This document shows, one piece after another, positions 1 through 6,217 of a DNA stretch of 8,667 bases. Numbering within the stretch: position 1 is the first letter of the stretch; each line of letters starts with the position of its first letter. Source of the stretch: Alphaproteobacteria bacterium (lineage in GTDB: Bacteria > Pseudomonadota > Alphaproteobacteria > Thalassobaculales > Thalassobaculaceae); NCBI GenBank assembly GCA_028822575.1, contig JAPKDN010000100.1, forward strand, positions 1-8,667, in the 5' to 3' direction. The notes under the pieces are model-generated. The model saw only the letters and a program-made list of their open reading frames with translations. It was not told where the DNA came from and did no database searches. The position numbers were made by a program, and so were the translations under genes.

Positions 1-262
1 AGGGGATACGTCGGTCGATCAAGGCGCGGGCGATCTCCGGCATCTCGGCATGACGGCCAAAAGCGATAACCGCGTCCGGACGGCTCGTCTCAAGCGCCTT
101 TCGCCAATCAGCGTGACCAGGACAGCCAAACCGGACCGACTCACGTTCCCGAATCATCTGGTCCCGGTCCGAGATCGCCACGATTTTCACCCCCGCATTC
201 AGCAACGCGTCGATATAAAGTGGGAAATGCCAATGCGAGACTTCGAGCAGGAGGATTTTCAT
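1..262 (-). CDS. Gfo/Idh/MocA-type oxidoreductase, N-terminal part (runs off left edge)
   Basis: Reading the minus strand from ATG at 262-260 gives 87 residues with no stop before the window edge, so only the N-terminal Rossmann half is visible. It begins MKILLLEVSHWHF and continues with a beta strand ending AISDRD (about residues 27-34), where D32 is placed to bind the NAD(P) ribose. This is followed by a helix, then DWRKALE and PDAVIAFGRHAEMPEIA (about 62-78), the usual second half of the nucleotide-binding domain in this family. The normal Gly-rich loop (GxGxxG/A) after the first strand is replaced by EVSHWHFP, which is atypical. The family comprises NAD(P)-dependent sugar, inositol or related dehydrogenases; the substrate cannot be predicted here. 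The gene is divergent from the 359-1048 gene, with 96 nt between the two starts. No strong Shine-Dalgarno (SD) sequence is seen. It is not part of the ccm operon. Confidence 0.75.
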   Translation of the reverse strand, partial: MKILLLEVSHWHFPLYIDALLNAGVKIVAISDRDQMIRERESVRFGCPGHADWRKALETSRPDAVIAFGRHAEMPEIARALIDRRIP

Positions 263-358
263 GACAGCATGTCCAGGAAATAATTTCGATCGAGGTTCGG
301 CGACGCCCAGAAGTTTAACGGGCATCTCTCGAACATTACCAGCGGATGGGAGAATACA
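263..358. promoter_or_regulatory. Divergent intergenic region between the oxidoreductase and the alpha/beta-barrel gene
   Basis: This 96-nt gap separates two divergently transcribed genes, so promoters for both are expected within or near it. I see no convincing -35/-10 pair on either strand. It holds an 8-bp palindrome TCGATCGA at 286-293 and, at its right end, the ribosome binding site GGGAG (348-352), six nt before the ATG at 359. The promoter role is inferred from gene orientation only. Confidence 0.35.
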
Positions 359-1048
359 ATGCCACTTTTGGGCAAGGGCGTGGCCGCGATTTGGCACAAT
401 GTGGCCAAGGAGTTTCAAGCCGATTACAACCACTGGCATTGCTATGAGCATGTGCCCGAGCGGGTTGGAATTCCAGACTTCCTGCGCGGTCGCCGCTATG
501 TCGCGATCGAGGGCGAGCCCGAATTTTTTCATTTCTATGAGACCCAGTCGCTAGAGACCCTAACTTCGAAGGACTATCTCGACCGCCTCAACAACCCAAG
601 CGATTGGACCCGGCGGGTAGGACCAAACATCAAAGATAATAACCGGACCCTCAGCACGGTGGCGGCATCACGCGGCATTGGCAGCGGCGCGGCGATCCTG
701 ACGGGCCGATTGCAAGCCGCGCCTGGACGCGACACCGAACTATCCGGGTGGTTGACGAACGTGGCGCTTCCGGCTCTGGACGGCCAACCAGGCATCGTCG
801 CCGCCCATCTGCTGCAAGGCGACCAGGCCTCCAGCGCCACCCTGACCGAGGAAAAGGCGATGCGCGACCGGCCCGACGATGTGGCGGATTGGGTACTTTT
901 CGTAGAGGGCATTGATGCCGAGCCACTGGACCGGTTATGGCGGGCTGGACCACTGTCCGAGGCCTCACTGTTGGGGCATGGCGCGTCCAAGGCGGCGCTT
1001 GGCACCTATCGTCTGCACTTCACGCTTTCGGCGGAGGATTTGGGTTAG
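359..1048 (+). CDS. Hypothetical protein, tandem dimeric alpha/beta-barrel (EthD/ABM-like) domains
   Basis: A 229-residue cytoplasmic protein with no signal peptide or membrane segment. The start is supported by GGGAG at 348-352, six nt upstream. The first half (about residues 7-88) has the pattern of a ferredoxin-like domain of the dimeric alpha/beta-barrel superfamily. It carries a motif NHWHCYEHVPERVGIPDF (24-41) with H25, H27, E30 and H31, followed by FLRGRRYVAI and a FFHFYE strand. The second half (about 108-227) looks like a diverged repeat: strand AAILTGRLQ, then GWLTNVALPALDGQPGIVAA and strand VADWVLFVEG. The His-rich motif is lost there. Superfamily members include EthD-like proteins, monooxygenases and stress proteins. 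I do not recognise a specific family and assign no reaction. It is divergent from the Gfo/Idh/MocA gene, which suggests but does not show a shared pathway. It lies 319 nt before the likely ccmA start and is probably unrelated to ccm. Confidence 0.72.
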   Translation: MPLLGKGVAAIWHNVAKEFQADYNHWHCYEHVPERVGIPDFLRGRRYVAIEGEPEFFHFYETQSLETLTSKDYLDRLNNPSDWTRRVGPNIKDNNRTLSTVAASRGIGSGAAILTGRLQAAPGRDTELSGWLTNVALPALDGQPGIVAAHLLQGDQASSATLTEEKAMRDRPDDVADWVLFVEGIDAEPLDRLWRAGPLSEASLLGHGASKAALGTYRLHFTLSAEDLG

Positions 1049-1106
1049 CGGCCAATTGGGTTTGATCAAAAGCCACCACTCATCAATCTTCGTGTAGGAG
1101 ACCGTC

Positions 1107-1128
1107 AAACGGTTCCGTTTCAGTTTTT
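1107..1128 (+). terminator. Possible weak terminator hairpin after the 359-1048 gene
   Basis: AAACG (1107-1111) can pair with CGTTT (1116-1120) around a GTTC loop, and a run of five T (1124-1128) follows three nt later. It sits 59 nt past the stop codon, the right place for a Rho-independent terminator. The stem is only 5 bp and A/T-rich, so it would be weak. The same left arm can pair instead with a distal arm (ACGGTTC 1109-1115 with GAACCGT 1138-1144), so a regulatory fold or chance are alternatives. Confidence 0.25.
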
Positions 1129-1192
1129 CGACCGGCCGAACCGTACCGTCGTGCCAGCGAAAGCTGGGGCTAGAGCTTAAACTGCAACAGGA

Positions 1193-1220
1193 ATTTCATC
1201 GTTTCCAGGCATCATATAAT
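1193..1220 (+). promoter_or_regulatory. Candidate ccm operon promoter
   Basis: TATAAT at 1215-1220 matches the sigma-70 -10 consensus exactly and lies in an otherwise GC-rich region just upstream of ccmA. The best -35 at workable spacing is ATTTCA (1193-1198, 16-bp spacer), only 3 of 6 matches to TTGACA, and there is no extended -10 TG. Transcription would begin near 1227 and give a leader of about 140 nt to the preferred ccmA start. It would be almost leaderless for the GTG at 1233. The position makes it the best promoter candidate for the operon, but it rests on one hexamer. Confidence 0.35.
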
Positions 1221-1367
1221 GTTCACCCGTGGGTGCCGGAGCAAAGCCCTAGTTTTCCCTGGTGCAACTGTTTTCTCGGTCCCAGGCCGGTAATGCACGA
1301 GACTTTCTCCACCACACGCGGCGCCGCCACACTGGACGCCGCCGCCGCGCCCGGTTATTGGAGCCAG

Positions 1368-2054
1368 ATGGTCAGTGCAACCAATTCGATCTTCGCCGGC
1401 GAGGCGATCACCTGCGTGCGTGGCGCGAGGCTAGTGTTTCACAGCCTGGATTTCATGCTGCGGGGTGGCGACGCCCTGGTCCTGGTCGGACCCAACGGTA
1501 GCGGTAAATCCAGCCTGCTCCGTTTGATGGCGGGTCTCTCCACGCCGGCGAACGGACAGCTCCGCTGGAACGACGCGCAAATCGTCGAGGATCGACAGGC
1601 CCATGGCGCGCGCATCCATTATGTCGGGCACGCCACGGGAACCAAGCCAGCCCTCACGACATCAGAGGATCTGGCTTTCTGGTCGGCTTTCAAACTCCAA
1701 AACAACCCCATGGCCCAGCGCGACGCCTTGGCACATTTTGGACTATCGGCACGCGCCAACTTCCCGGTTCGGTTTCTCTCATCCGGGCAAAAGCGCCGTC
1801 TGGCGCTTGCGCGCTTGATCGCCGCGCCGGCCCCGCTCTGGCTGCTCGACGAGCCGACAGTGGGTCTGGATACCGATGGCCAGGCGGCGTTGGAGACCGC
1901 CGTAGCTAGGCACAGGGCCGGCGGCGGTATTCTCGTGGTCGCCTCGCACACTACGATCGCCCTCGGGGAAACGGAGATCACGCTGGACCTGAACACCTTT
2001 TCCACCGCGGGCGGCACCTTCCTTGACGATGACGGCCTGGAGATGGGCGCGTGA
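1368..2054 (+). CDS. ccmA: Heme ABC exporter ATP-binding protein CcmA
   Basis: Cytoplasmic ATPase of the CcmABCD complex; its ATP hydrolysis drives release of heme-loaded CcmE from CcmC/CcmD. From ATG 1368 it has 228 residues, near the family's usual 200-220. Numbered from that start: Walker A GPNGSGKSS (41-49), the CcmA-typical YVGHATGTKPALT stretch (about 85-97), ABC signature LSSGQ (137-141), Walker B LWLLDEP with D161/E162, D-loop GLD (166-168), and switch His in VASH (H194). The frame is open back to a GTG at 1233 (273 residues) with another ATG at 1293. I prefer 1368 because GGAG (1360-1363) precedes it and family homology begins about there (FAGEAITCVRGARLVF). The extra 45 residues look like translated leader. 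It overlaps ccmB by four nt (GTGA). Confidence 0.93.
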   Translation: MVSATNSIFAGEAITCVRGARLVFHSLDFMLRGGDALVLVGPNGSGKSSLLRLMAGLSTPANGQLRWNDAQIVEDRQAHGARIHYVGHATGTKPALTTSEDLAFWSAFKLQNNPMAQRDALAHFGLSARANFPVRFLSSGQKRRLALARLIAAPAPLWLLDEPTVGLDTDGQAALETAVARHRAGGGILVVASHTTIALGETEITLDLNTFSTAGGTFLDDDGLEMGA

Positions 2055-2716
2055 ATCGGTTCCTCGCCATTATCCGACGCGAACTGAAGCTAGCGATACG
2101 TCAAGGCGCCGATGCGTCCATCGCGCTGATGTTCTTCGTCGTGGTTGTCGCCTTGTTCCCGCTGGGGGTTGGTCCGGAACCCGACATTCTGGAGCGAATC
2201 TCCGGCGGCGTGGTCTGGATTGGAGCGCTACTCGCGGCGATGCTCTCGCTTGACCGGTTATTTCAAGCCGACCACGAGGATGGCTCGCTGGATCTTTTGG
2301 TGCTCACGCCCTGGCCCCTGGAGTTGCTGGTGCTGGCCAAATGCCTGGCTCACTGGCTTGTGACCGGCCTGCCGATCATGTTGGTCTCACCTTTGCTGGG
2401 CCTTCTTCTGCATATGAATACCGACGCCTATCTCAGCCTTCTAGCTGCCATGGCCTTGGGCACCCCAGTGTTGAGCTTGATCGGCGCTGTCGGCGCCTCG
2501 CTGGTACTGGGCGCCCGACGGGCTGGCGTTTTGGTCTCGTTATTGATTCTGCCGTTGACGGTGCCGGTGCTGATCTTCGGAGTGGCAGCGGTGGAAGCGG
2601 CGGCGATCGGTCAAAGCCCGCAGCCGCATCTGATGTTGCTCGGAGCGCTGCTGCTAGCGTCGATCCCACTTTGTCCCTTGGCCACCGCAGCAGCCTTGCG
2701 GCAGGCCGTGTCTTGA
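2051..2716 (+). CDS. ccmB: Heme exporter permease CcmB
   Basis: Inner-membrane permease partner of CcmA in the ABC module that works with CcmC and CcmD on heme-loaded CcmE. It has 221 residues and about six hydrophobic segments (approximately 22-40, 52-67, 92-120, 127-153, 158-185 and 193-213), the normal CcmB topology and length. The cytoplasmic loop LDRLFQADHEDGSLDLL (67-83) is the conserved CcmB signature, thought to contact CcmA. The start is GTG, forming a 4-nt GTGA overlap with the ccmA stop, which implies translational coupling. A 14-nt gap follows before ccmC. No truncation or oddity is seen. Confidence 0.94.
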   Translation: MNRFLAIIRRELKLAIRQGADASIALMFFVVVVALFPLGVGPEPDILERISGGVVWIGALLAAMLSLDRLFQADHEDGSLDLLVLTPWPLELLVLAKCLAHWLVTGLPIMLVSPLLGLLLHMNTDAYLSLLAAMALGTPVLSLIGAVGASLVLGARRAGVLVSLLILPLTVPVLIFGVAAVEAAAIGQSPQPHLMLLGALLLASIPLCPLATAAALRQAVS

Positions 2717-2730
2717 GGCAATAAGTCCAA

Positions 2731-3450
2731 ATGCATTGGTTCGCCAACCCCACACGCTTTATGCGCATCGCTGAGAAGGCCCAGCCCTGGATCACGATAG
2801 CCGCAATTTTCTGTATTGGTGCTGGCCTCTACCAAGGCCTCGTCATATCGCCCGCCGACTATCAGCAGGGTGAGACCGTTCGGATCATGTACGTCCACGT
2901 TCCGTCCGCCTGGATGGCGATGTTCTGCTATACCCTGCTCGCGGTTGCCAGTGGCAGCTTTCTGATTTGGAAACACCCACTGGCCGATATTGCCGCACAG
3001 GCCGCCGCGCCCATAGGCGCCGGCTTCACCGCTATGGCCCTTATTACCGGCGCGCTTTGGGGGCAGCCTATGTGGGGAACCTGGTGGGTTTGGGACGCGA
3101 GACTGACCTCGGTGTTGATCTTGTTTTTTCTCTATCTTGGCTATATGGCTCTTGTAAACGCCTTCGACGAACCGGAACGCGGCGCCAGGGCGGGCGCGAT
3201 CTTGGCCCTGGTCGGAGTAGTCAACGTGCCGATCATCAAATTCTCGGTCGATTGGTGGAACACCCTCCATCAGCCGGCCAGCCTGAGCCGGCTAGACGCA
3301 CCAGCTATCGATCCGGCCATGTTAGTCCCGCTGCTGATGATGGCTGCAGGATTCAAGCTGTATTTCTTGACGGTACTGATCATCCGGATGCGCGTCTTGC
3401 TGATGGCCCGGCGCATTCGGGCCTTGCACATGGTTGAACCGGGTGACTGA
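2731..3450 (+). CDS. ccmC: Heme handling/export protein CcmC
   Basis: Six-transmembrane protein of the heme-handling family that presents heme to CcmE at the periplasmic face. It has 239 residues, a normal length. The tryptophan-rich WWD motif WGTWWVWDARLT is at 115-126. The two conserved periplasmic heme-ligand histidines are H56 (YVHVPSAW) and H180 (NTLHQPASL), matching the positions known in E. coli CcmC. The N-terminus MHWFANPTRFMRIA is typical of alphaproteobacterial CcmC and supports the ATG at 2731. GAGG at 2715-2718 is rather far upstream (12 nt). It is 14 nt from ccmB, but an unusually long gap separates it from ccmD. Confidence 0.95.
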   Translation: MHWFANPTRFMRIAEKAQPWITIAAIFCIGAGLYQGLVISPADYQQGETVRIMYVHVPSAWMAMFCYTLLAVASGSFLIWKHPLADIAAQAAAPIGAGFTAMALITGALWGQPMWGTWWVWDARLTSVLILFFLYLGYMALVNAFDEPERGARAGAILALVGVVNVPIIKFSVDWWNTLHQPASLSRLDAPAIDPAMLVPLLMMAAGFKLYFLTVLIIRMRVLLMARRIRALHMVEPGD

Positions 3451-3588
3451 TTGTCGCGGACGGTGCCGACCCTAGGATAAAAGGTCGCATCAGATCCTTG
3501 AGCGGGCAGGTTTGAAATTCCTCAAAATACACCTATCTTCAGATAACAGTATTAGTAGGAGAAGCCAGTCATCGCCGAGTACCTGAAC
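3451..3588 (+). promoter_or_regulatory. Long ccmC-ccmD gap with an FNR/FixK-type dyad and possible internal promoter
   Basis: This is the only sizeable gap inside the operon, and its right half is clearly more AT-rich than its surroundings. It contains TTGA-N6-TCAA at 3512-3525 (TTTGA-N6-TCAAA at 3511-3526), which matches the core half-site spacing of FNR/FixK-family operators. TATTAG (3550-3555), with 4 of 6 matches to a -10, lies where a class II activated promoter would need it, giving a start near 3561 and the dyad centre at about -42. A second small dyad TATCT-TC-AGATA is at 3534-3545. TTGAAA (3512-3517) plus TATCTT (3534-3539) is an alternative sigma-70 pair. All promoter assignments here are inference. 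Confidence 0.35.
3557..3561 (+). promoter_or_regulatory. Strong ribosome binding site for ccmD, spaced to an ATC codon
   Basis: AGGAG at 3557-3561 is the best SD sequence near ccmD. It is 9 nt from an in-frame ATC (3571-3573), but 27 nt from the first in-frame ATG (3589). An in-frame TAG at 3556-3558 means translation must start after it, and there is no ATG, GTG or TTG between 3559 and 3588. The only other near-start codon, CTG 3583, is 21 nt away. This suggests initiation at ATC, or an ATG-to-ATC change or sequencing error. Confidence 0.6.
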
Positions 3589-3801
3589 ATGGGGGGATAT
3601 GGTGCCTTTATCTGGGCGGCGTACGGCGTTGGTGCCGTAGTGATGCTCGGGTTATTGGCGACTTCATTGCTGGCGGCCCGCGCCCATAAGCGGGAGCTAG
3701 CAGAGCTTGAGGTTAGAGGCCGCACCCGGCGCCGCTCCAAACCCTTAGGCCCCACGACCCAAGGATCGCAGGAGGCTGGCAATGACACCCAAGCGTCGTA
3801 G
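3589..3801 (+). CDS. ccmD: Heme exporter protein CcmD (start may be ATC at 3571)
   Basis: Small inner-membrane protein that stabilises the CcmABC-CcmE complex and is needed for release of heme-loaded CcmE. From ATG 3589 it has 70 residues: MGGYGAFIWAAYG (1-13) is the CcmD signature, residues about 8-30 form the single membrane segment, and the tail is basic (AHKRELAELEVRGRTRRRSK). Homologs I remember usually carry about six residues before MGGY, of the type M-x-E-[YF]-L-x. Exactly that sequence (AEYLN) is encoded upstream, following an ATC at 3571 with a well-spaced AGGAG, giving 76 residues. The coordinates here use the conventional ATG. The tail is somewhat long for the family. The gene overlaps ccmE by 20 nt. 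Confidence 0.88.
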   Translation: MGGYGAFIWAAYGVGAVVMLGLLATSLLAARAHKRELAELEVRGRTRRRSKPLGPTTQGSQEAGNDTQAS

Positions 3802-4225
3802 GCTAAGTATCGTTATAATCGGACTGGTCATGCTAGGTACAGCAGCGGCACTTGTTCTAACCGCCTTCGAGGATAATCTAGTTTTTTTCTTCAGTCCCAC
3901 CGACCTTAAATCCAAGACCGTTGCGGCCGAGCAGCGGATCCGCATCGGCGGGTTGGTCGAGGAGGGCAGCGTCAAAAAGTCCGATGATGGGCTGGTGGTG
4001 AACTTCCGGGTGACCGATCTGGAGAACGCCCTTCCCGTCACCTTCAAGGGTGTATTGCCAGATCTATTCCGGGAAGGCCAAGGCATCATTGCCGAAGGTC
4101 GGGTTGTTCGAGGCATCTTCAACGCCAGTGACGTGCTGGCTAAACATGACGAGAACTACATGCCCAAGGAAGTCGCCGACGCGTTGAAAAAATCCGGTAA
4201 ATGGAAAGGTGGGGAGAAGCCATGA
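3782..4225 (+). CDS. ccmE: Periplasmic heme chaperone CcmE
   Basis: Membrane-anchored chaperone that binds heme covalently through a histidine and carries it from CcmC to CcmF. It has 147 residues, a usual length: a basic N-terminus (TPKRRR), one membrane anchor (about 9-28), then the periplasmic OB-fold beta-barrel (about 45-120). The heme-binding motif LAKHDENYMP is intact, with H122 as the covalent heme ligand and Y126 as the iron ligand; these correspond to H130 and Y134 of E. coli. It is the His-type CcmE, not the Cys variant. GGAGG at 3771-3775 is six nt before the ATG and lies inside ccmD, and the 3' end overlaps ccmF by four nt (ATGA). Confidence 0.96.
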   Translation: MTPKRRRLSIVIIGLVMLGTAAALVLTAFEDNLVFFFSPTDLKSKTVAAEQRIRIGGLVEEGSVKKSDDGLVVNFRVTDLENALPVTFKGVLPDLFREGQGIIAEGRVVRGIFNASDVLAKHDENYMPKEVADALKKSGKWKGGEKP

Positions 4226-6213
4226 TCGCCGAGCTAGGCCACTATGCTCTTGCGCTGGCATTCTGTATCGCCATCGTGCAATCCACGCTTCCCCTCTATG
4301 GCGCGGCGCGGGGCGATGATGTGCTGATGAGTTTGGCCCGTCCCGCCGCCGTGGCGCAGTTCTTGGCGATCGTCGTCGCCTTTGGGGCGTTGACCCATGG
4401 CTATGTCACGTCGGACTTTTCAATCATAAACGTTGCCCAGAATTCACATTCTCTGAAACCCATGCTTTACAAAGTCAGCGGCGTTTGGGGAAACCATGAG
4501 GGCTCGATGATCCTCTGGGTGTTGATTCTTGCGCTGTTTGGATTCGCGGTGGCCGCCTTCGGCAACAATCTACCCCCCTCGCTGCGCGCCCGGGTGTTGT
4601 CGGTGCAGGGCATGATCGGGGTCGGCTTCCTGGGCTTCATCCTGCTGACCTCGAACCCATTCGAGCGCCTGATTCCAGCGCCGCTTGATGGACGCGACCT
4701 CAACCCATTGCTGCAGGACCCTGGCCTCGCCTTTCATCCGCCGATGCTCTACCTCGGCTATGTCGGATTCTCGATGGCGTTTTCCTTCGCCGTCGCGGCG
4801 CTGATCGAGGGCCGGGTCGATCCAGCCTGGGCCCGCTGGGTCCGCCCATGGACATTGGCGGCTTGGATCGCGCTTACCGGCGGCATCACGCTCGGAAGCT
4901 GGTGGGCCTATTACGAACTCGGCTGGGGCGGCTGGTGGTATTGGGACCCCGTCGAAAACGCTAGTTTCATGCCATGGCTCGCCGGCACGGCACTGCTGCA
5001 TTCCGCGATCGTGGTCGAAAAACGTGACGCACTGAAAAGCTGGACTATCCTGCTGGCCATCATCACCTTCGGCCTGAGCCTCATGGGTACCTTCCTGGTA
5101 CGCTCTGGCGTACTGACGTCGGTCCATGCCTTCGCCGTGGACCCAGAGCGCGGCCTATACATTCTTGGCCTGCTCACGATTGCGATAGGTGGCGCACTGA
5201 TTTTATACGCGATCCGCGCACCGTCTATGAAGCTCGGCGGGATGTTCCAGCCGGTGAGCCGCGAAGGCGGCTTGATCATGAACAATCTGTTACTGTCGGT
5301 GGCGACGGCGACCGTGTTTATCGGCACGCTGTATCCCTTGTTCCTGGATGCAACCACGGGTGAAAAGGTGTCCGTTGGCCCGCCGTTCTTCAATGCGGCC
5401 TTCGTGCCGGTAATGATGCCGCTCGTATTGTTGATCGCTGTTGGGCCGATGTTGGCCTGGAAGCGTGGCGACCTGCCCGGCGCCATGGCTCGGCTATGGA
5501 CGGCGGCCGCGGTATCGGCGGTAGTCGCGGTTTTCGTGTGGAGTGTGCAAACCGGCAATTCCCTGGGCCCCATCGTTGGGTTTGCTTTCGCCGGCTGGCT
5601 GGCCGGGGGCGCGGTCACGGAATGGGCCGAACGCATCGCACTGTTTCGCGGTCCCATTTCTGCCTCTCTTGCACGCGTTGCAGGCCTGCCGCGCTCATCG
5701 CACGGCATGACCTTGGCTCATCTCGGCCTCGCGATTTTCATCTGTGGTGCCGTTGCTGACAGTTTTTGGCGCGAGGAAATCACGGTGAACGCCAAGCCTG
5801 GTGAAACGATTTCCATCGCCGGCTACAACGTTACCCTTGAGAAGATCGAGCGCGGCCAGGGTCCGAACTATCAGACCGAAACCGCCCATATGCGGGTGAT
5901 GCGGAACGGGGAGGAAGTGACCATCCTGTTACCGGAGCGTCGGTTTTATCCGGTTCAACAGATGCCAACGACGGAGGCTGCGATCCACAGCACCTTTCTG
6001 GCGGATCTCTATGCCGCGATCGGCGAAGGGGGCAGTCGAGAGGGCTGGACCGTGCGGATTTGGCATAACCCGCTGGTGCCTTGGATTTGGGCCGGTTGTT
6101 TGATAATGGTTATCGGTGGTCTGGTTTCACTTTCCGATCGGCGGCTGCGGATCGGCGCGCCAAAGCGGGGCGCTCGGGCTCAGCGAACGTCGCAGCCGGC
6201 CGTAGCGGACTGA
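4222..6213 (+). CDS. ccmF: Heme lyase subunit CcmF
   Basis: Large polytopic membrane protein that accepts heme from CcmE and, with CcmH and CcmI, attaches it to apocytochrome c. From ATG 4222 it has 663 residues, starting MIAELGHYALALAF as usual for the family. GGGGAG (4211-4216) precedes it, and it forms an ATGA overlap with ccmE. An in-frame ATG at 4201 is less likely. The WWD domain GWGGWWYWDPVENASFMPW spans 234-252. Conserved histidines are H92 (GNHEGS), H172 (FHPPMLYLGY), H260, H302 and H500 (LAHLG). H172 and H302 match the known periplasmic heme ligands; H260 and H500 match the b-heme ligands of E. coli CcmF. A periplasmic C-terminal domain is followed by a last membrane segment near 616-638. 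ccmG starts four nt after the stop. Confidence 0.96.
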   Translation: MIAELGHYALALAFCIAIVQSTLPLYGAARGDDVLMSLARPAAVAQFLAIVVAFGALTHGYVTSDFSIINVAQNSHSLKPMLYKVSGVWGNHEGSMILWVLILALFGFAVAAFGNNLPPSLRARVLSVQGMIGVGFLGFILLTSNPFERLIPAPLDGRDLNPLLQDPGLAFHPPMLYLGYVGFSMAFSFAVAALIEGRVDPAWARWVRPWTLAAWIALTGGITLGSWWAYYELGWGGWWYWDPVENASFMPWLAGTALLHSAIVVEKRDALKSWTILLAIITFGLSLMGTFLVRSGVLTSVHAFAVDPERGLYILGLLTIAIGGALILYAIRAPSMKLGGMFQPVSREGGLIMNNLLLSVATATVFIGTLYPLFLDATTGEKVSVGPPFFNAAFVPVMMPLVLLIAVGPMLAWKRGDLPGAMARLWTAAAVSAVVAVFVWSVQTGNSLGPIVGFAFAGWLAGGAVTEWAERIALFRGPISASLARVAGLPRSSHGMTLAHLGLAIFICGAVADSFWREEITVNAKPGETISIAGYNVTLEKIERGQGPNYQTETAHMRVMRNGEEVTILLPERRFYPVQQMPTTEAAIHSTFLADLYAAIGEGGSREGWTVRIWHNPLVPWIWAGCLIMVIGGLVSLSDRRLRIGAPKRGARAQRTSQPAVAD

Positions 6214-6217
6214 TCCC

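Larger units (their letters stand above)
1049..1367. other. Non-coding region between the alpha/beta-barrel gene and ccmA
   Basis: About 319 nt with no gene I can support. From left to right it holds: a 10-bp palindrome TTTGATCAAA (1061-1070); the hairpin and T-run at 1107-1128; a 7-bp inverted repeat 1109-1115/1138-1144; a perfect hairpin CCAGC-GAAA-GCTGG (1154-1167) with a GNRA-type tetraloop; and a consensus TATAAT (1215-1220). From 1233 the ccmA frame is already open, starting at a GTG, but the encoded 45 residues do not resemble CcmA and are read here as leader. The GCGAAAGC core of the hairpin recalls short palindromic repeats common in alphaproteobacterial intergenic DNA, but a single copy cannot establish that. 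Confidence 0.5.

Noticed and set aside
1061..1070. TTTGATCAAA palindrome as an FNR box
   Set aside because: The half-sites abut instead of being separated as TTGA-N6-TCAA, and no partner half-site at the right spacing is nearby.
2611..3270. 219-residue open frame on the minus strand
   Set aside because: It lies opposite the ccmB end and ccmC, where the WWD motif and both histidines confirm the + strand reading.
4201..4221. Alternative ccmF start seven codons upstream
   Set aside because: The ATG at 4222 has a better-placed GGGGAG, an ATGA overlap with ccmE, and gives the family-typical MIAELGH N-terminus.
4911..5708. 265-residue open frame on the minus strand
   Set aside because: It lies opposite the WWD core and His ligands of ccmF; openness is expected from high-GC third positions.
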